A stretch of DNA of 64,000 nt from Pseudomonas sp. L5B5 (GTDB lineage: Bacteria > Pseudomonadota > Gammaproteobacteria > Pseudomonadales > Pseudomonadaceae). The notes beneath the pieces were generated by a model. The model saw only the letters and a program-made list of their open reading frames with translations, did not search any database and was not told the DNA's origin. A program made the position numbers and the translations under genes. Below are positions 52,074 to 59,788 of this stretch, piece by piece. The stretch is from positions 1,054,001-1,118,000 of the forward strand of contig NZ_CP084742.1 of assembly GCF_020520285.1 (NCBI RefSeq). The letters run 5' to 3'. Every line of letters begins with the position of its first letter. The first letter of the stretch is position 1.

Positions 52074-53453
52074 TCAGCGCAGAACTGCGCGTAATTCAAT
52101 AAAACGGCGGGTGGCAAACAAGCCGGCGGGCCGATGATGGCGGTCGGGGCCCAGCCACGGTAATAACAGGGAGAGCACTTGCTCGCCGTCGGGCTCCTGC
52201 AGTGCCTTACGGAGTGCCTGAGTTTCAGGGTCATCCAACATTTGCGTGCTTGCGTCCAGCGATACGGGCCGCGCCGGGCGGGTGCGCGCAGTACTTTTTG
52301 CATCGCGCCAGTCACCGGCGATCCAGTCCCGCAGCAACTGTTTTTCATAACCGCTGAACACGCCGAACATGGCGGCACCCGCGCCTTCGATCAACTGCCA
52401 GAAACGACTGTCTTCGGGGGCGCGGTTGCGCTTGATCCAGCCTTTGTCCTGAAGGGCCTGCAAGAACCCGCGAACCTGCCCGGGCTGTGCCAGCCATTGG
52501 TTGACACTCTTACCTTCAAAGCGGCAGTAATCCGAATGCATGTGCTGGCCGAACAGTCGCTTGCGCTCAAGCATTGCCACCAACTCGTTTTCCAAGTCGA
52601 ACGCCTGGATCACTGCCGTAGAACCCAGTCCGAGGTCGTTCAGTTGATAACCCCGCCGTATCCGTTGCCAATATTCCTCTGCGTCCATCCCGCGCGGCAT
52701 CAATGCCAGGACCGCTTGCACGGCCCGGCGAGCATGGCCGCTGCTGGCGTTGTCGATGGTCACATGCAAACTGAAATAATAGGGGTCGATGCCCAATTCC
52801 TTGAGCTCGTAGGCGCAGATGAGCAAGTGCAACGGCAGTTGCTCATAACCCAGGTTATACCCCAGGATCTCCGGCAAGTGCGACTCGGCGCTTTGACCCA
52901 ATGCCAGCTGGATGGTGCCTTGGTGAAAGTGCTGGTCTTGCCATGCGAAATCGCCGTCGCAGCCTTGCTCGGCCAGCAGACGCTGGTATATCGCGACATG
53001 ATTTTGCGTTGGTTCACCATCGCCGAGCTCTTCAAAATAAGTGGTCAAAAGCCCGTCGTAGCGGTAGTCCCGCCAGTGCGCAAGTACACCGTATAGCCAG
53101 GCACCGTCCACTTGTTTGGTGGGTGCCACGCATTGCAAAAAGTACAAGGCATGAGCTTTGTTTAGAAAATACCGGCGGCCGCCTCCTTGCATCCGACCAT
53201 GCAAGTAACGCGCATACTCCTGAGCAACGCTAGAGCAGTTGAGCACCACCCAATCCATAAGTTGGTCGGGCGACGTAGGCAGTGGATTGTCTTCAACGGG
53301 ACCGAGGCATTCCAACTGCGCTTGCAAAAACTCGGCCGCCCATTGGGAAGATTCAGTGTTCCAATCTGTGAGGAGACGCAGGTACTGGCTGCGCAATGGG
53401 CCTTCCCGTAGCCTCTGGTCAGAACTACTAAGCAGGGATTGAAAGACAGTCAT
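52074..53453 (-). CDS. iron-containing redox enzyme, haem-oxygenase-like diiron oxidase family
   Basis: The 459-residue protein starts at ATG 53451-53453 with AAGGAG 6 bases upstream. The central helical domain (about 125-285) has HDO-type metal-ligand patterns: YFEELGDGEPTQNHVAIYQR and later YYFSLHVTIDNASSGHARRA. These supply the Glu, His, Asp and His expected of a labile diiron site. N-terminal (1-120) and C-terminal (290-459) helical extensions are long. HDO enzymes catalyse N-oxygenation, C-C cleavage and cyclisation in natural-product pathways (UndA, SznF). First gene of the operon with a methyltransferase and a ligase. Confidence 0.85.
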   Translation of the reverse strand: MTVFQSLLSSSDQRLREGPLRSQYLRLLTDWNTESSQWAAEFLQAQLECLGPVEDNPLPTSPDQLMDWVVLNCSSVAQEYARYLHGRMQGGGRRYFLNKAHALYFLQCVAPTKQVDGAWLYGVLAHWRDYRYDGLLTTYFEELGDGEPTQNHVAIYQRLLAEQGCDGDFAWQDQHFHQGTIQLALGQSAESHLPEILGYNLGYEQLPLHLLICAYELKELGIDPYYFSLHVTIDNASSGHARRAVQAVLALMPRGMDAEEYWQRIRRGYQLNDLGLGSTAVIQAFDLENELVAMLERKRLFGQHMHSDYCRFEGKSVNQWLAQPGQVRGFLQALQDKGWIKRNRAPEDSRFWQLIEGAGAAMFGVFSGYEKQLLRDWIAGDWRDAKSTARTRPARPVSLDASTQMLDDPETQALRKALQEPDGEQVLSLLLPWLGPDRHHRPAGLFATRRFIELRAVLR

Positions 53454-53933
53454 GAGAGACTCCTTTGGTCGCATGCAAGGCATATCCGCCAACGGCCACC
53501 GGCAGGCAAATACACCCCGAGAGCAACGGGACAAAACAGAAAAACTAAGTAACCGGGGAACGCACGCATGACTGGCTCCATCCGCTTGTTTTTTTCAAGC
53601 GCCAGCGACTGCCGGTACCTATTACGGGGGGCGCTTTTTTGCGCGTCCTATTCAGAAAGAGCCGCACACGACGCAATAATTCCATCGGCATGCGCTAAGA
53701 TCTGACAAAGTGATGGGTTAACCCTTGACGGCCAATTCTGGAAGGCTTCAAGCGGTGGCTGAAGCGTGCGCCACCAGTTGCTGAATCGGTTTGCCCTCAT
53801 CTACTCAGGGGTACGCGATCATCGTCATTGAGCCAAGGCTGACGCTGTCACACGCTGGCAGGCAACCCCGGCATCGTTGCGCAGTTGACCATCACAGAAC
53901 GATCAAATACAGGGTCCGGCCAGCGAAAGCTTA
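53454..53933. other. 480-base region upstream of the diiron oxidase operon
   Basis: No supported gene. It must hold the operon promoter on the minus strand. The plus strand has an orphan terminator at 53598-53640. The rest shows no repeat or structure I can name. Confidence 0.45.
53598..53640 (+). terminator. orphan plus-strand terminator
   Basis: AGCGCC pairs with GGCGCT (53630-53635) across a 26-base loop, followed by TTTTT. No plus-strand gene lies upstream within 3.6 kb, so it may end a short unannotated RNA starting in the divergent promoter region, or act as attenuator of spurious transcription. Confidence 0.45.
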
Positions 53934-54137
53934 TTATCGCTCCACATCATTAAGCATTCCTGTAGTTGGCCGACGTCGGAGCTCAAAATTGTCCCATTGC
54001 TCAGGTTTTCGTTGCTCTGCGCAATACATACACACATAAACATCTGGGCTTAAGCCAAGATAATAACCTTTACGTATATAAGGGTGGTTACAACCGCTCG
54101 ATGGGCGCTCGCCATTAGCTGGTAACTCTTTAGCCAT
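53934..54137 (-). CDS. small putative zinc-binding protein (67 aa)
   Basis: Cys16-x-His18 (GCNHPYI) and Cys36/Cys39 (CMYC) form a plausible zinc-ribbon, with KGYYLGLSPDVYV between them. The start ATG 54135-54137 lies just downstream of the minus-strand terminator at 54151-54176 and lacks a clear ribosome site, which weakens the call. No family assigned. Confidence 0.5.
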   Translation of the reverse strand: MAKELPANGERPSSGCNHPYIRKGYYLGLSPDVYVCMYCAEQRKPEQWDNFELRRRPTTGMLNDVER

Positions 54138-54150
54138 ATAAAACCCATAG

Positions 54151-54176
54151 AAAAAAAGCCCGCACTGAGTACGGGC
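54151..54176 (-). terminator. rho-independent terminator
   Basis: Minus strand GCCCGTAC TCA GTGCGGGC followed by seven Ts; almost identical to 36193-36219. It would end transcription coming from the peptidase gene at 54396. Confidence 0.85.
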
Positions 54177-54270
54177 AAAAAGGAGTTATACCTAGAGGCT
54201 GTCTGAGTGAACAGGCTCAGTATTGAGAAACCAAAAACTATGCAGCGGTTTATTTTTTCAACGAAAGGCG
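54151..54270 (-). ncRNA. candidate noncoding element ending in a terminator, copy B
   Basis: Minus-strand homologue of 36095-36219. Read 5'-3' it shows CGTCGCC, an A-run with AAACCG, TGAGCCTG (54219-54212), AACTCCT and the terminator. The GAGCCTG partner is altered, so the upstream hairpin is weaker here. An open frame of about 60 codons ending RVFRRLSLKK overlaps the upstream half; the plus-strand copy encodes a vaguely similar RRRLLKK. The pair could therefore be 3' ends of duplicated small genes rather than RNA genes. Confidence 0.4.
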
Positions 54271-54395
54271 ACGAAAGACGCGATCAACAAACGAAGCGTA
54301 AATCATATGGTAAGTCGATGCTTTAAGATAAACGCATAGAATTTGTGTAGATAAACCAAATCTATCTAAGCGCACACCGGGTTCATTTCCTGCCT

Positions 54396-55493
54396 TTAGC
54401 AAGTCATCAAGTACTCGCAAAGCGTCGCCGAACAAGCCCAAACTGCGCCGTCTAAGATCAGCTCATAACCATGAGTGTTGTCGGTAGGTATTGCTACGCA
54501 CCCCGCTCTAGCCGACGAGCCATTGCTTAATACGGCGCTCGCATCTGAGGCAAAATCGACGAGTAACGCATATTGAGGGCTGTAACCACAGCGCTCTGCT
54601 GCTGCGGCTAAGGCCATCACGATGTCGCGTGTGTAATAACCCTTTTCGTCGCCGGTATTGATGATTGGATCGACGCTCAGCTTCGTTCCATACTCATCCA
54701 TCACTGGCCCGACCTCTACAGCGATGGTGGTTTCACCTGGTAGGGACACGGATGCGAACATCGCCCCTGCATTGGATTCTTCTTCCGACGTCGTAAATAC
54801 AAAATATACATCACATGCCAGCTCATCTCGGCGATGGCTCAATTGATGCGCGGCATCAATTATGGCCGCCAAGGGTGCACGGTCATCCAGAAAATGCGCC
54901 GCGATGGCGTCACCCACTCGAAACGGTTCACGCCAATGGCGACTCAACACGACCCGCGTACCTGGACGTACGCCTTGAGTGCGCAGGACCGGGGGTGAAG
55001 ATCGCGTAATCACATGAACGTCATTCCAATGCACATCTCCCGATAACACATCAGCGCCTTGAGGCGCATTCTGCGTCGCATGCATTGAGCCGAAAGACAA
55101 AACGCCTGGAATAATTTTGTTATCACCCAGAATATCAACCGGACACATACCGAAATTCACCGGGTTCGCGCCTCCCAGGGCGATAACTCTCAATGTGCCA
55201 TCTTCATTGACGCTCTTAACCACCATCGCGATTTCATCCATGTGCGCCATGACCCTTACAGCTCCGCGCGATTCGGTAGCCTTCCGCTTACCCTTAATAA
55301 GTCCTATGACGTTACCTGCGGTATCAACCCATGTTTCGTCGCAGAGAGGAGTAATGGTTTGCAAGCATATTTCGCGAACCTCATCTTCCTGCCCACCTGG
55401 CCCGCGAGCCATCAGGAGTTGAGCTAACAACTCGGAAAGCGTGTTTTGCGGGTTTGAGGCTCTGGAAATAGCTCCACGTTGTGCATCAGACAT
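54396..55493 (-). CDS. M42-family metallo-aminopeptidase
   Basis: The 365-residue protein starts at ATG 55491-55493 (MSDAQRGAIS); the upstream frame extension to 55604 overlaps sequence near yciE and lacks support. M42 signatures: VMAHMDEIAMVVK (His and Asp of the metal site), a PDZ-like inserted domain, LDDRAPLAAIIDAA (bridging Asp), TTSEEESNAGA (catalytic Glu pair) and DNTHGYE near the end (last metal His). It should be a cytosolic two-zinc or cobalt aminopeptidase of tetrahedral assemblies. Followed by an AT-rich gap and the terminator of copy B. Confidence 0.85.
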   Translation of the reverse strand: MSDAQRGAISRASNPQNTLSELLAQLLMARGPGGQEDEVREICLQTITPLCDETWVDTAGNVIGLIKGKRKATESRGAVRVMAHMDEIAMVVKSVNEDGTLRVIALGGANPVNFGMCPVDILGDNKIIPGVLSFGSMHATQNAPQGADVLSGDVHWNDVHVITRSSPPVLRTQGVRPGTRVVLSRHWREPFRVGDAIAAHFLDDRAPLAAIIDAAHQLSHRRDELACDVYFVFTTSEEESNAGAMFASVSLPGETTIAVEVGPVMDEYGTKLSVDPIINTGDEKGYYTRDIVMALAAAAERCGYSPQYALLVDFASDASAVLSNGSSARAGCVAIPTDNTHGYELILDGAVWACSATLCEYLMTC

Positions 55494-55569
55494 TTTCGGT
55501 CTCTCGCGCAGGCACTTATAAGTGGCAAGCGGCGCCATTGCGACGCCGCCTGGTTTCAAATCACTGCTG

Positions 55570-56070
55570 TCACTTGGATTCCAACGTTGCAGCCTGATTG
55601 CCACCCTGCTCCGCGATCTTTGTCAGCTTTTCATCGGCGCCTTTTTCCTCGGCGAGCGTCGCAGCCAACAACTTTGCAGCGTCGTCATATTTGAGGTGTT
55701 TGGCCATCGCTATAAGGGTGCCATAGGCGGCTATTTCATAGTGTTCCACCTTCTGCGCCGCGCCAATCAACGCTGCATCAAGAACGGCGCCCTTCTCGAT
55801 CTCTTCCAAGAGCTCTTTCGACTCTTCAACCAACCCCTCCATCGCCACGCATTTCATGCGCTTCAATTTTATCCCGGTCAGTTCCACCAATTGATCAATG
55901 CGCTCGATCTGGCCCTGGGTTTCTTCCAGGTGTGAGGTAAAGGCCTCCGCCAACAGCGGGTTGGTCGCCGCTTTCGCCAAGCGCGGCAAGGCTTTGGTGA
56001 TTTGCTTTTCCGCGCTGTAAACATCAGAGAGTTCGTGGATAAACAAATCTTCGACAGTTTTTCTAGCCAT
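55570..56070 (-). CDS. yciE: DUF892 ferritin-like protein, YciE type
   Basis: The 166-residue four-helix protein carries DUF892 hallmarks: EDLFIHELSDVYSAEKQITKAL, FTSHLEETQGQIERI, KVEHYEIAAYGTLIAMAK and LAEEKGADEKLTKIAE, with Glu/His positions for a di-iron centre. AAGGAA precedes ATG 56068-56070 by 8 bases. It is related to yciF at 47125 but in a separate unit, upstream of the M42 peptidase gene (76-base gap). Role in oxidative or bile-type stress is known for the enteric homologues only by regulation. Confidence 0.88.
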   Translation of the reverse strand: MARKTVEDLFIHELSDVYSAEKQITKALPRLAKAATNPLLAEAFTSHLEETQGQIERIDQLVELTGIKLKRMKCVAMEGLVEESKELLEEIEKGAVLDAALIGAAQKVEHYEIAAYGTLIAMAKHLKYDDAAKLLAATLAEEKGADEKLTKIAEQGGNQAATLESK

Positions 56071-56186
56071 TTCGAGACTTCCTTCTGGTCAGTCGGGCGT
56101 CGCCTAATCGCGGCGTCCGTATGGGATTCACCGGCAAGCAATATTTGCCGTGCATGAAAACTGACCTGCTCAATTTAAGAGGTGTT

Positions 56187-56200
56187 CCGAAAATTTTCGG
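56187..56200. promoter_or_regulatory. perfect palindrome upstream of yciE
   Basis: CCGAAAATTTTCGG is a perfect 14-base palindrome, 117 bases upstream of the yciE start and 24 bases beyond the ZIP stop codon. It could be a regulator site for yciE. Without a loop it is unlikely to be a terminator. Confidence 0.35.
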
Positions 56201-56223
56201 GGTGACTGATAAAAGGTTCAGAA

Positions 56224-57153
56224 CTAGCCCAGGGCTGTATCAAGAAACATCATGACGCCGAAACCCAGCATCAGGCCTAAGGTCGCTGGTGTCTCATGAC
56301 CATTGCGATGTGTCTCGGGAATGACCTCATGGGACACTACAAAAATCATGGCACCAGCTGCCAAGCCGAGAGCGATGGGATACCCCAAGGCAAAGCTACT
56401 GGAAATCCCTAAACCGACAATTGCCCCCAAGGGTTCCATCAGCCCCGAACCAACCGCAATCAGCGCGGATCGAAGCGCGCTGATGCCTGTCACTCGTAAT
56501 GCCAGGGCGACTGCTAACCCCTCCGGAATGTCCTGTATGGCAATTGCGGTTGTCAGAGGCAGCCCCACCTTCATATCGCCGTGGGCGAAGCTCACCCCAA
56601 TAGCCATGCCTTCTGGCAGGTTATGCAGCGTGATTGCCAGGACGAACAACCAAACCCGATTGATACGCTGCGCGTCCGGTCCCCTGCGTCCGCTTTTCTC
56701 GTGTTCGTGAGGGACGAAACGATCAAGGCCAACCATCAGCGCTACGCCCAATCCCAATCCCGCAACAACAACGCATGCTGCGAGCAACTGGTTTGCGCAA
56801 AGGGCCTGTGCTGCTTCAATACCAGGGAGAATGAGCGAGAAGGAACTGGCGGCCAGCATCATGCCGGCGGCAAAGCCAAGCATGATGTCTTGCGTACGGG
56901 CGGCGATATCTCGCAATGCTATGGCTGCGGCTGCGCCGATAGCTGTCGCAGCGAAACCGGAAAGTCCGCCCAGAAAAGCAAAGTGGAGATTCGCCTTATT
57001 GGCACCGACGAATGCGCCATAACCGGAGATGACCAGGAAAACAGCTACACACAACAAGAGTATCCAGAAGGACAATCCTTCCCACCCCGAGCGGGAAATA
57101 TGTACGAACCAAGCGCGCAAAGGCGCTCCAAACGATGGAGAGGGCTCTGACAT
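56224..57153 (-). CDS. ZIP-family divalent metal transporter
   Basis: The 309-residue membrane protein has about eight helices. The ZIP metal-path motifs are LHNLPEGMAIG and IQDIPEGLAVAL, plus a cytoplasmic His/Glu loop (FVPHEHEKSG). These place it in the ZupT/GufA branch, importing zinc and possibly iron or manganese. GGAGG lies 4 bases before ATG 57151-57153. Metal import fits the nearby Mn catalase and ferritin-like proteins, but no direct link is visible. Confidence 0.88.
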   Translation of the reverse strand: MSEPSPSFGAPLRAWFVHISRSGWEGLSFWILLLCVAVFLVISGYGAFVGANKANLHFAFLGGLSGFAATAIGAAAAIALRDIAARTQDIMLGFAAGMMLAASSFSLILPGIEAAQALCANQLLAACVVVAGLGLGVALMVGLDRFVPHEHEKSGRRGPDAQRINRVWLFVLAITLHNLPEGMAIGVSFAHGDMKVGLPLTTAIAIQDIPEGLAVALALRVTGISALRSALIAVGSGLMEPLGAIVGLGISSSFALGYPIALGLAAGAMIFVVSHEVIPETHRNGHETPATLGLMLGFGVMMFLDTALG

Positions 57154-57251
57154 TTTTCCTCCACAGCTTTCTGCGTTATGAGCATGAAACGCAGCAATGG
57201 GAAACCACCTTTCGCGTTAAATGCAGAGGCTCTGATTCGCAAAGATTGCAG

Positions 57252-57479
57252 TCAGCCTTTACTGTGCTCGGGCGAAGATGGCCCCTCCTTGATCCCCCGT
57301 GGTCCGGCGACTCCCCAGACGACCAAACCCAATACCGGGAAAATGATCAGACCGAGCGCCCACGCGGCTTTGATCCCTACGGTTTTGTCGCTCCGAAACA
57401 CGCTGACAATGGCCCATAGATCGACAAGCAGAATGAACACGGCGACAGCAATCGCAAAATAGCTGGTGGCTTCAGTCAT
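57252..57479 (-). CDS. PLDc_N-type small membrane protein
   Basis: The 75-residue protein has two TM helices (FAIAVAVFILLVDLWAIVSVF and ALGLIIFPVLGLVVWGVAGP) joined by RSDKTVGIKAAW. This is the phospholipase D-nuclease N-terminal (PLDc_N) layout, here as a stand-alone protein. AAGGAGG lies 8 bases before ATG 57477-57479. Function unknown; inner membrane. Confidence 0.78.
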   Translation of the reverse strand: MTEATSYFAIAVAVFILLVDLWAIVSVFRSDKTVGIKAAWALGLIIFPVLGLVVWGVAGPRGIKEGPSSPEHSKG

Positions 57480-57575
57480 GGTTTAGCCCTCCTTAGGGTG
57501 TTAACGCTTAGGCCCCGCTCGAATACGGACGTTCCAAGAAAATCACAGGCCTCCAGCAAGCACGGATCTGATTTT

Positions 57576-58022
57576 TTAATTTTCTTTGGCAATGATGGAG
57601 ATTTTTCCGTTGCGCTCAATTATCGCGAACTTGATCTCTTCCAGCCTCTCGATACCTTGGCTGGAGCGCGCAGCCTCCATTACATCAGCTTCGATTAATC
57701 GAGCGTGCCGCAGGCGTCTGTGCAGGAGCTTGCCATTCTCGACGATGATCGTTGGCTCACCATCGATCAGCCTTGATACCCAGCCAGAACGCTGTTTAAG
57801 CAGCGATAGACCAACATCAATGGCGATCAGCGTCACGATGACGAGCATGCCGTTGGTAATGGAAAAATCATCGCCCAGCAGCGCTTGCTGGGTGGCTTCG
57901 CCGATCATCATCAGCAAGACGAAATCGAAGGTCGTCAGCTCTGCCAATGAGCGACGCCCAGCAATCTTGAAGAGCACCATAAGGGCTAAATACATTGCTC
58001 CTGCACGCAAGACAGAGTCCAT
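57576..58022 (-). CDS. YetF/DUF421 membrane protein
   Basis: The 148-residue protein starts at ATG 58020-58022. Three N-terminal helices (AMYLALMVLFKIAGRRSLAEL, FDFVLLMMIGEATQQALLG, GMLVIVTLIAIDVGLSLL) precede a small cytoplasmic domain with GEPTIIVENGKL and EEIKFAIIERNGKISII. This matches DUF421/YetF. It is the last gene of the cinA operon, 7 bases after the preceding gene. Function unknown. Confidence 0.85.
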   Translation of the reverse strand: MDSVLRAGAMYLALMVLFKIAGRRSLAELTTFDFVLLMMIGEATQQALLGDDFSITNGMLVIVTLIAIDVGLSLLKQRSGWVSRLIDGEPTIIVENGKLLHRRLRHARLIEADVMEAARSSQGIERLEEIKFAIIERNGKISIIAKEN

Positions 58023-58029
58023 AGGACAC

Positions 58030-58548
58030 CTAAGGAAAAATGAATTGAACAAGCCTTACGCTGCGAGTGCCAGCTGAGGTGATTTGGCTGCGGAAGAGAC
58101 CGACCACGTCGCCGCGCAAAGTGATGTACAGCGTCGCCTGTCCATCAGCATCAGTTTGCATCCAGAGTTTCATGCCTTGAGAGGAGCTTCGTGAGCGCAA
58201 CGGTTCAGGTTGTAATGTTTCAATGCTGAAACCTTCCAGCAACTGCCCAGCCAGCTCCAGCTCAACGGGTGAGTTTGGCCTTTCTGTTAGCGTGATTTTC
58301 ATCGAATTGGTAGAGCCGTTTCGATGAAACATTTCATATTCGACCCTCACCTTCCCATCGTCGCTACGCACATCTCTCGAACTGAGCAGTCCTCTGGAAA
58401 ACACGCCCCCGAGCGCCATCACCAAAATTAGAACCAACACGTACCAGCCGACCCGCTCGAAACGCCAAACTTTCAATTGATAGGCCATGTCCTCACGAAG
58501 GGGACGGTTTCGGCTTTTCAAGTCTGGATGATCGGTGTCTTCGCTCAT
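58030..58548 (-). CDS. membrane-anchored hypothetical protein (172 aa)
   Basis: A single TM helix (about 34-53, VGWYVLVLILVMALGGVFSRG) follows a short cytoplasmic N-terminus. The C-terminal domain is beta-rich (KVRVEYEMFHRNGSTNSMKI, LYITLRGDVVGLFRSQI). The ATG overlaps the cinA stop (ATGA), and YetF follows after 7 bases, so the three form one operon. The pairing of such a protein with a YetF gene is common in Pseudomonas. No function known. Confidence 0.78.
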   Translation of the reverse strand: MSEDTDHPDLKSRNRPLREDMAYQLKVWRFERVGWYVLVLILVMALGGVFSRGLLSSRDVRSDDGKVRVEYEMFHRNGSTNSMKITLTERPNSPVELELAGQLLEGFSIETLQPEPLRSRSSSQGMKLWMQTDADGQATLYITLRGDVVGLFRSQITSAGTRSVRLVQFIFP

Positions 58549-59054
58549 CAGGCTTCACCTGTATCGCCGAGCCGTGCGCGGCGATGAAAGTGAGGAAGCT
58601 GGCGTAATGCGTATTCCGTGGCTTCCTCTTGAACCTGACAACGTCCGCCGAAGAATCGGTGTTCGTGACTGAACAGATAGCACTCATCATCGGACTGAAA
58701 CGCCCAGGCAAAACAAATTGTGCCCGCAGGAATACCGTCCACATCGTCGGGGCCGAGTATCCCCGTAGTCGCAATGGCGGCATTTGCAGTGCTGTCTCGT
58801 AAAGCCCCCTTCGCCATTTCCTTAGCGACCTCGACGCTCGTCAGGTTGAACCTCTCGATAGTCTGGGGACTAACATGGAGCAATCGTTGCTTGGCCTGTG
58901 GCGAATAGACCACATAACCACATTCGATGAATTCGCCGCTGCCTTCCACTTCAGACAATAGCGTGACGATTTTGCCTGCGGTGCAGGACTCAGCCGTGGT
59001 CACGACCAAGGCGTGCTCACGCAAGTATTGGACTATCTCATCTGCTATGGGCAT
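58548..59054 (-). CDS. CinA C-terminal domain protein (NMN deamidase type)
   Basis: The 168-residue protein is intact: VTTAESCTAGKIVTLLSEVE, YVVYSPQAKQRLL, ANAAIATTGILGPDDVDGIP and GTICFAWAF follow the PncC/CinA-C pattern (AESCT.GK and TGILGP loops). Expected to hydrolyse nicotinamide mononucleotide to the acid form in pyridine-nucleotide recycling. First gene of the operon with the membrane protein and YetF. A broken paralogue is at 6273-6772. Confidence 0.87.
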   Translation of the reverse strand: MPIADEIVQYLREHALVVTTAESCTAGKIVTLLSEVEGSGEFIECGYVVYSPQAKQRLLHVSPQTIERFNLTSVEVAKEMAKGALRDSTANAAIATTGILGPDDVDGIPAGTICFAWAFQSDDECYLFSHEHRFFGGRCQVQEEATEYALRQLPHFHRRARLGDTGEA

Positions 59055-59257
59055 GAGCCGAACTCAACGGGAGTATTGTTCGATCGACCACTACAGAAGC
59101 CGAACATTCCAAAGATTTCCAACAAATAAAATTTAGGGCGCCATGGGATGCCCACCTCTTATGCGGTAACTTCGGTAGCCGACGAACGGTTAAAATGTAA
59201 GAAAGAATTTCAAGCTTTTGGGCGGTCTATCCGTACACACAGCAGGAGTCCACAATC

Positions 59258-59683
59258 ATGAAATTCGCAGGGTTCTGCCAAGCACTTTCCAACTGGGCAG
59301 GCAGCTCAAAAACCTTTCTTTTGGCTATCGTTTTGATAGGCGTCTGGGGGATCACAGGGCCGTACTTCCATTACAACGACACCTGGCAACTCATCATTAA
59401 CACGTCGACGACCATCATCACGTTCCTGATGGTATTTCTTATCCAAAATACGCAAAACCGCGACAATGACATTTTGCATCTCAAAATTGACGAGCTGATT
59501 CGAGCCACCAAGGAGGCACAAAACGCGAGTCTCTGCTTAGAAAGCATGAGTTCAAAAGAGCTCAGAAAGCTTCGTGACCAGTACAGTTCTCTAGGTAAAA
59601 GTGATCAGGGCAATCTCGAGCCGTCCGATACCGATGCCCCACATGAGCTTGAGGTTCGCCCTCATTCTGAACTGAGCGGATGA
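59258..59683 (+). CDS. low-affinity iron permease-like membrane protein
   Basis: The 141-residue protein has two helices (TFLLAIVLIGVWGITGPYF, WQLIINTSTTIITFLMVFLI) followed by the family-typical QNTQNRDNDILHLKIDELIRA and a charged C-terminal tail. The family name comes from yeast Fet4; iron transport by the short bacterial proteins is unproven. AGGAG lies 9 bases before ATG 59258. Lone gene divergent from cinA. Confidence 0.83.
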   Translation: MKFAGFCQALSNWAGSSKTFLLAIVLIGVWGITGPYFHYNDTWQLIINTSTTIITFLMVFLIQNTQNRDNDILHLKIDELIRATKEAQNASLCLESMSSKELRKLRDQYSSLGKSDQGNLEPSDTDAPHELEVRPHSELSG

Positions 59684-59702
59684 GATTCTTGCCCGCTTTC
59701 GC

Positions 59703-59713
59703 CTCTATCTAAA
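59703..59713 (+). promoter_or_regulatory. motif related to AGCTCCATCTAAA
   Basis: CTCTATCTAAA followed by TGGAAC, 76 bases before the start of the broken Gfo/Idh gene. It resembles the 13-mer copies at 4073 and 32379; at 4073 the next bases are GGAAC as well. Confidence 0.25.
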
Positions 59714-59788
59714 TGGAACTCTTTGGTGATCGACATGGACGACATCTAGCAGGCGACACGTTGATTGCCTAAGCACAAGGAGGCTCAC

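Noticed and set aside
54250..54441. 63-codon minus-strand frame starting inside the M42 peptidase gene
   Set aside because: TTG start without ribosome site and overlap with the peptidase 3' end. Its tail is relevant only to the duplicated element discussed for 54151-54270.
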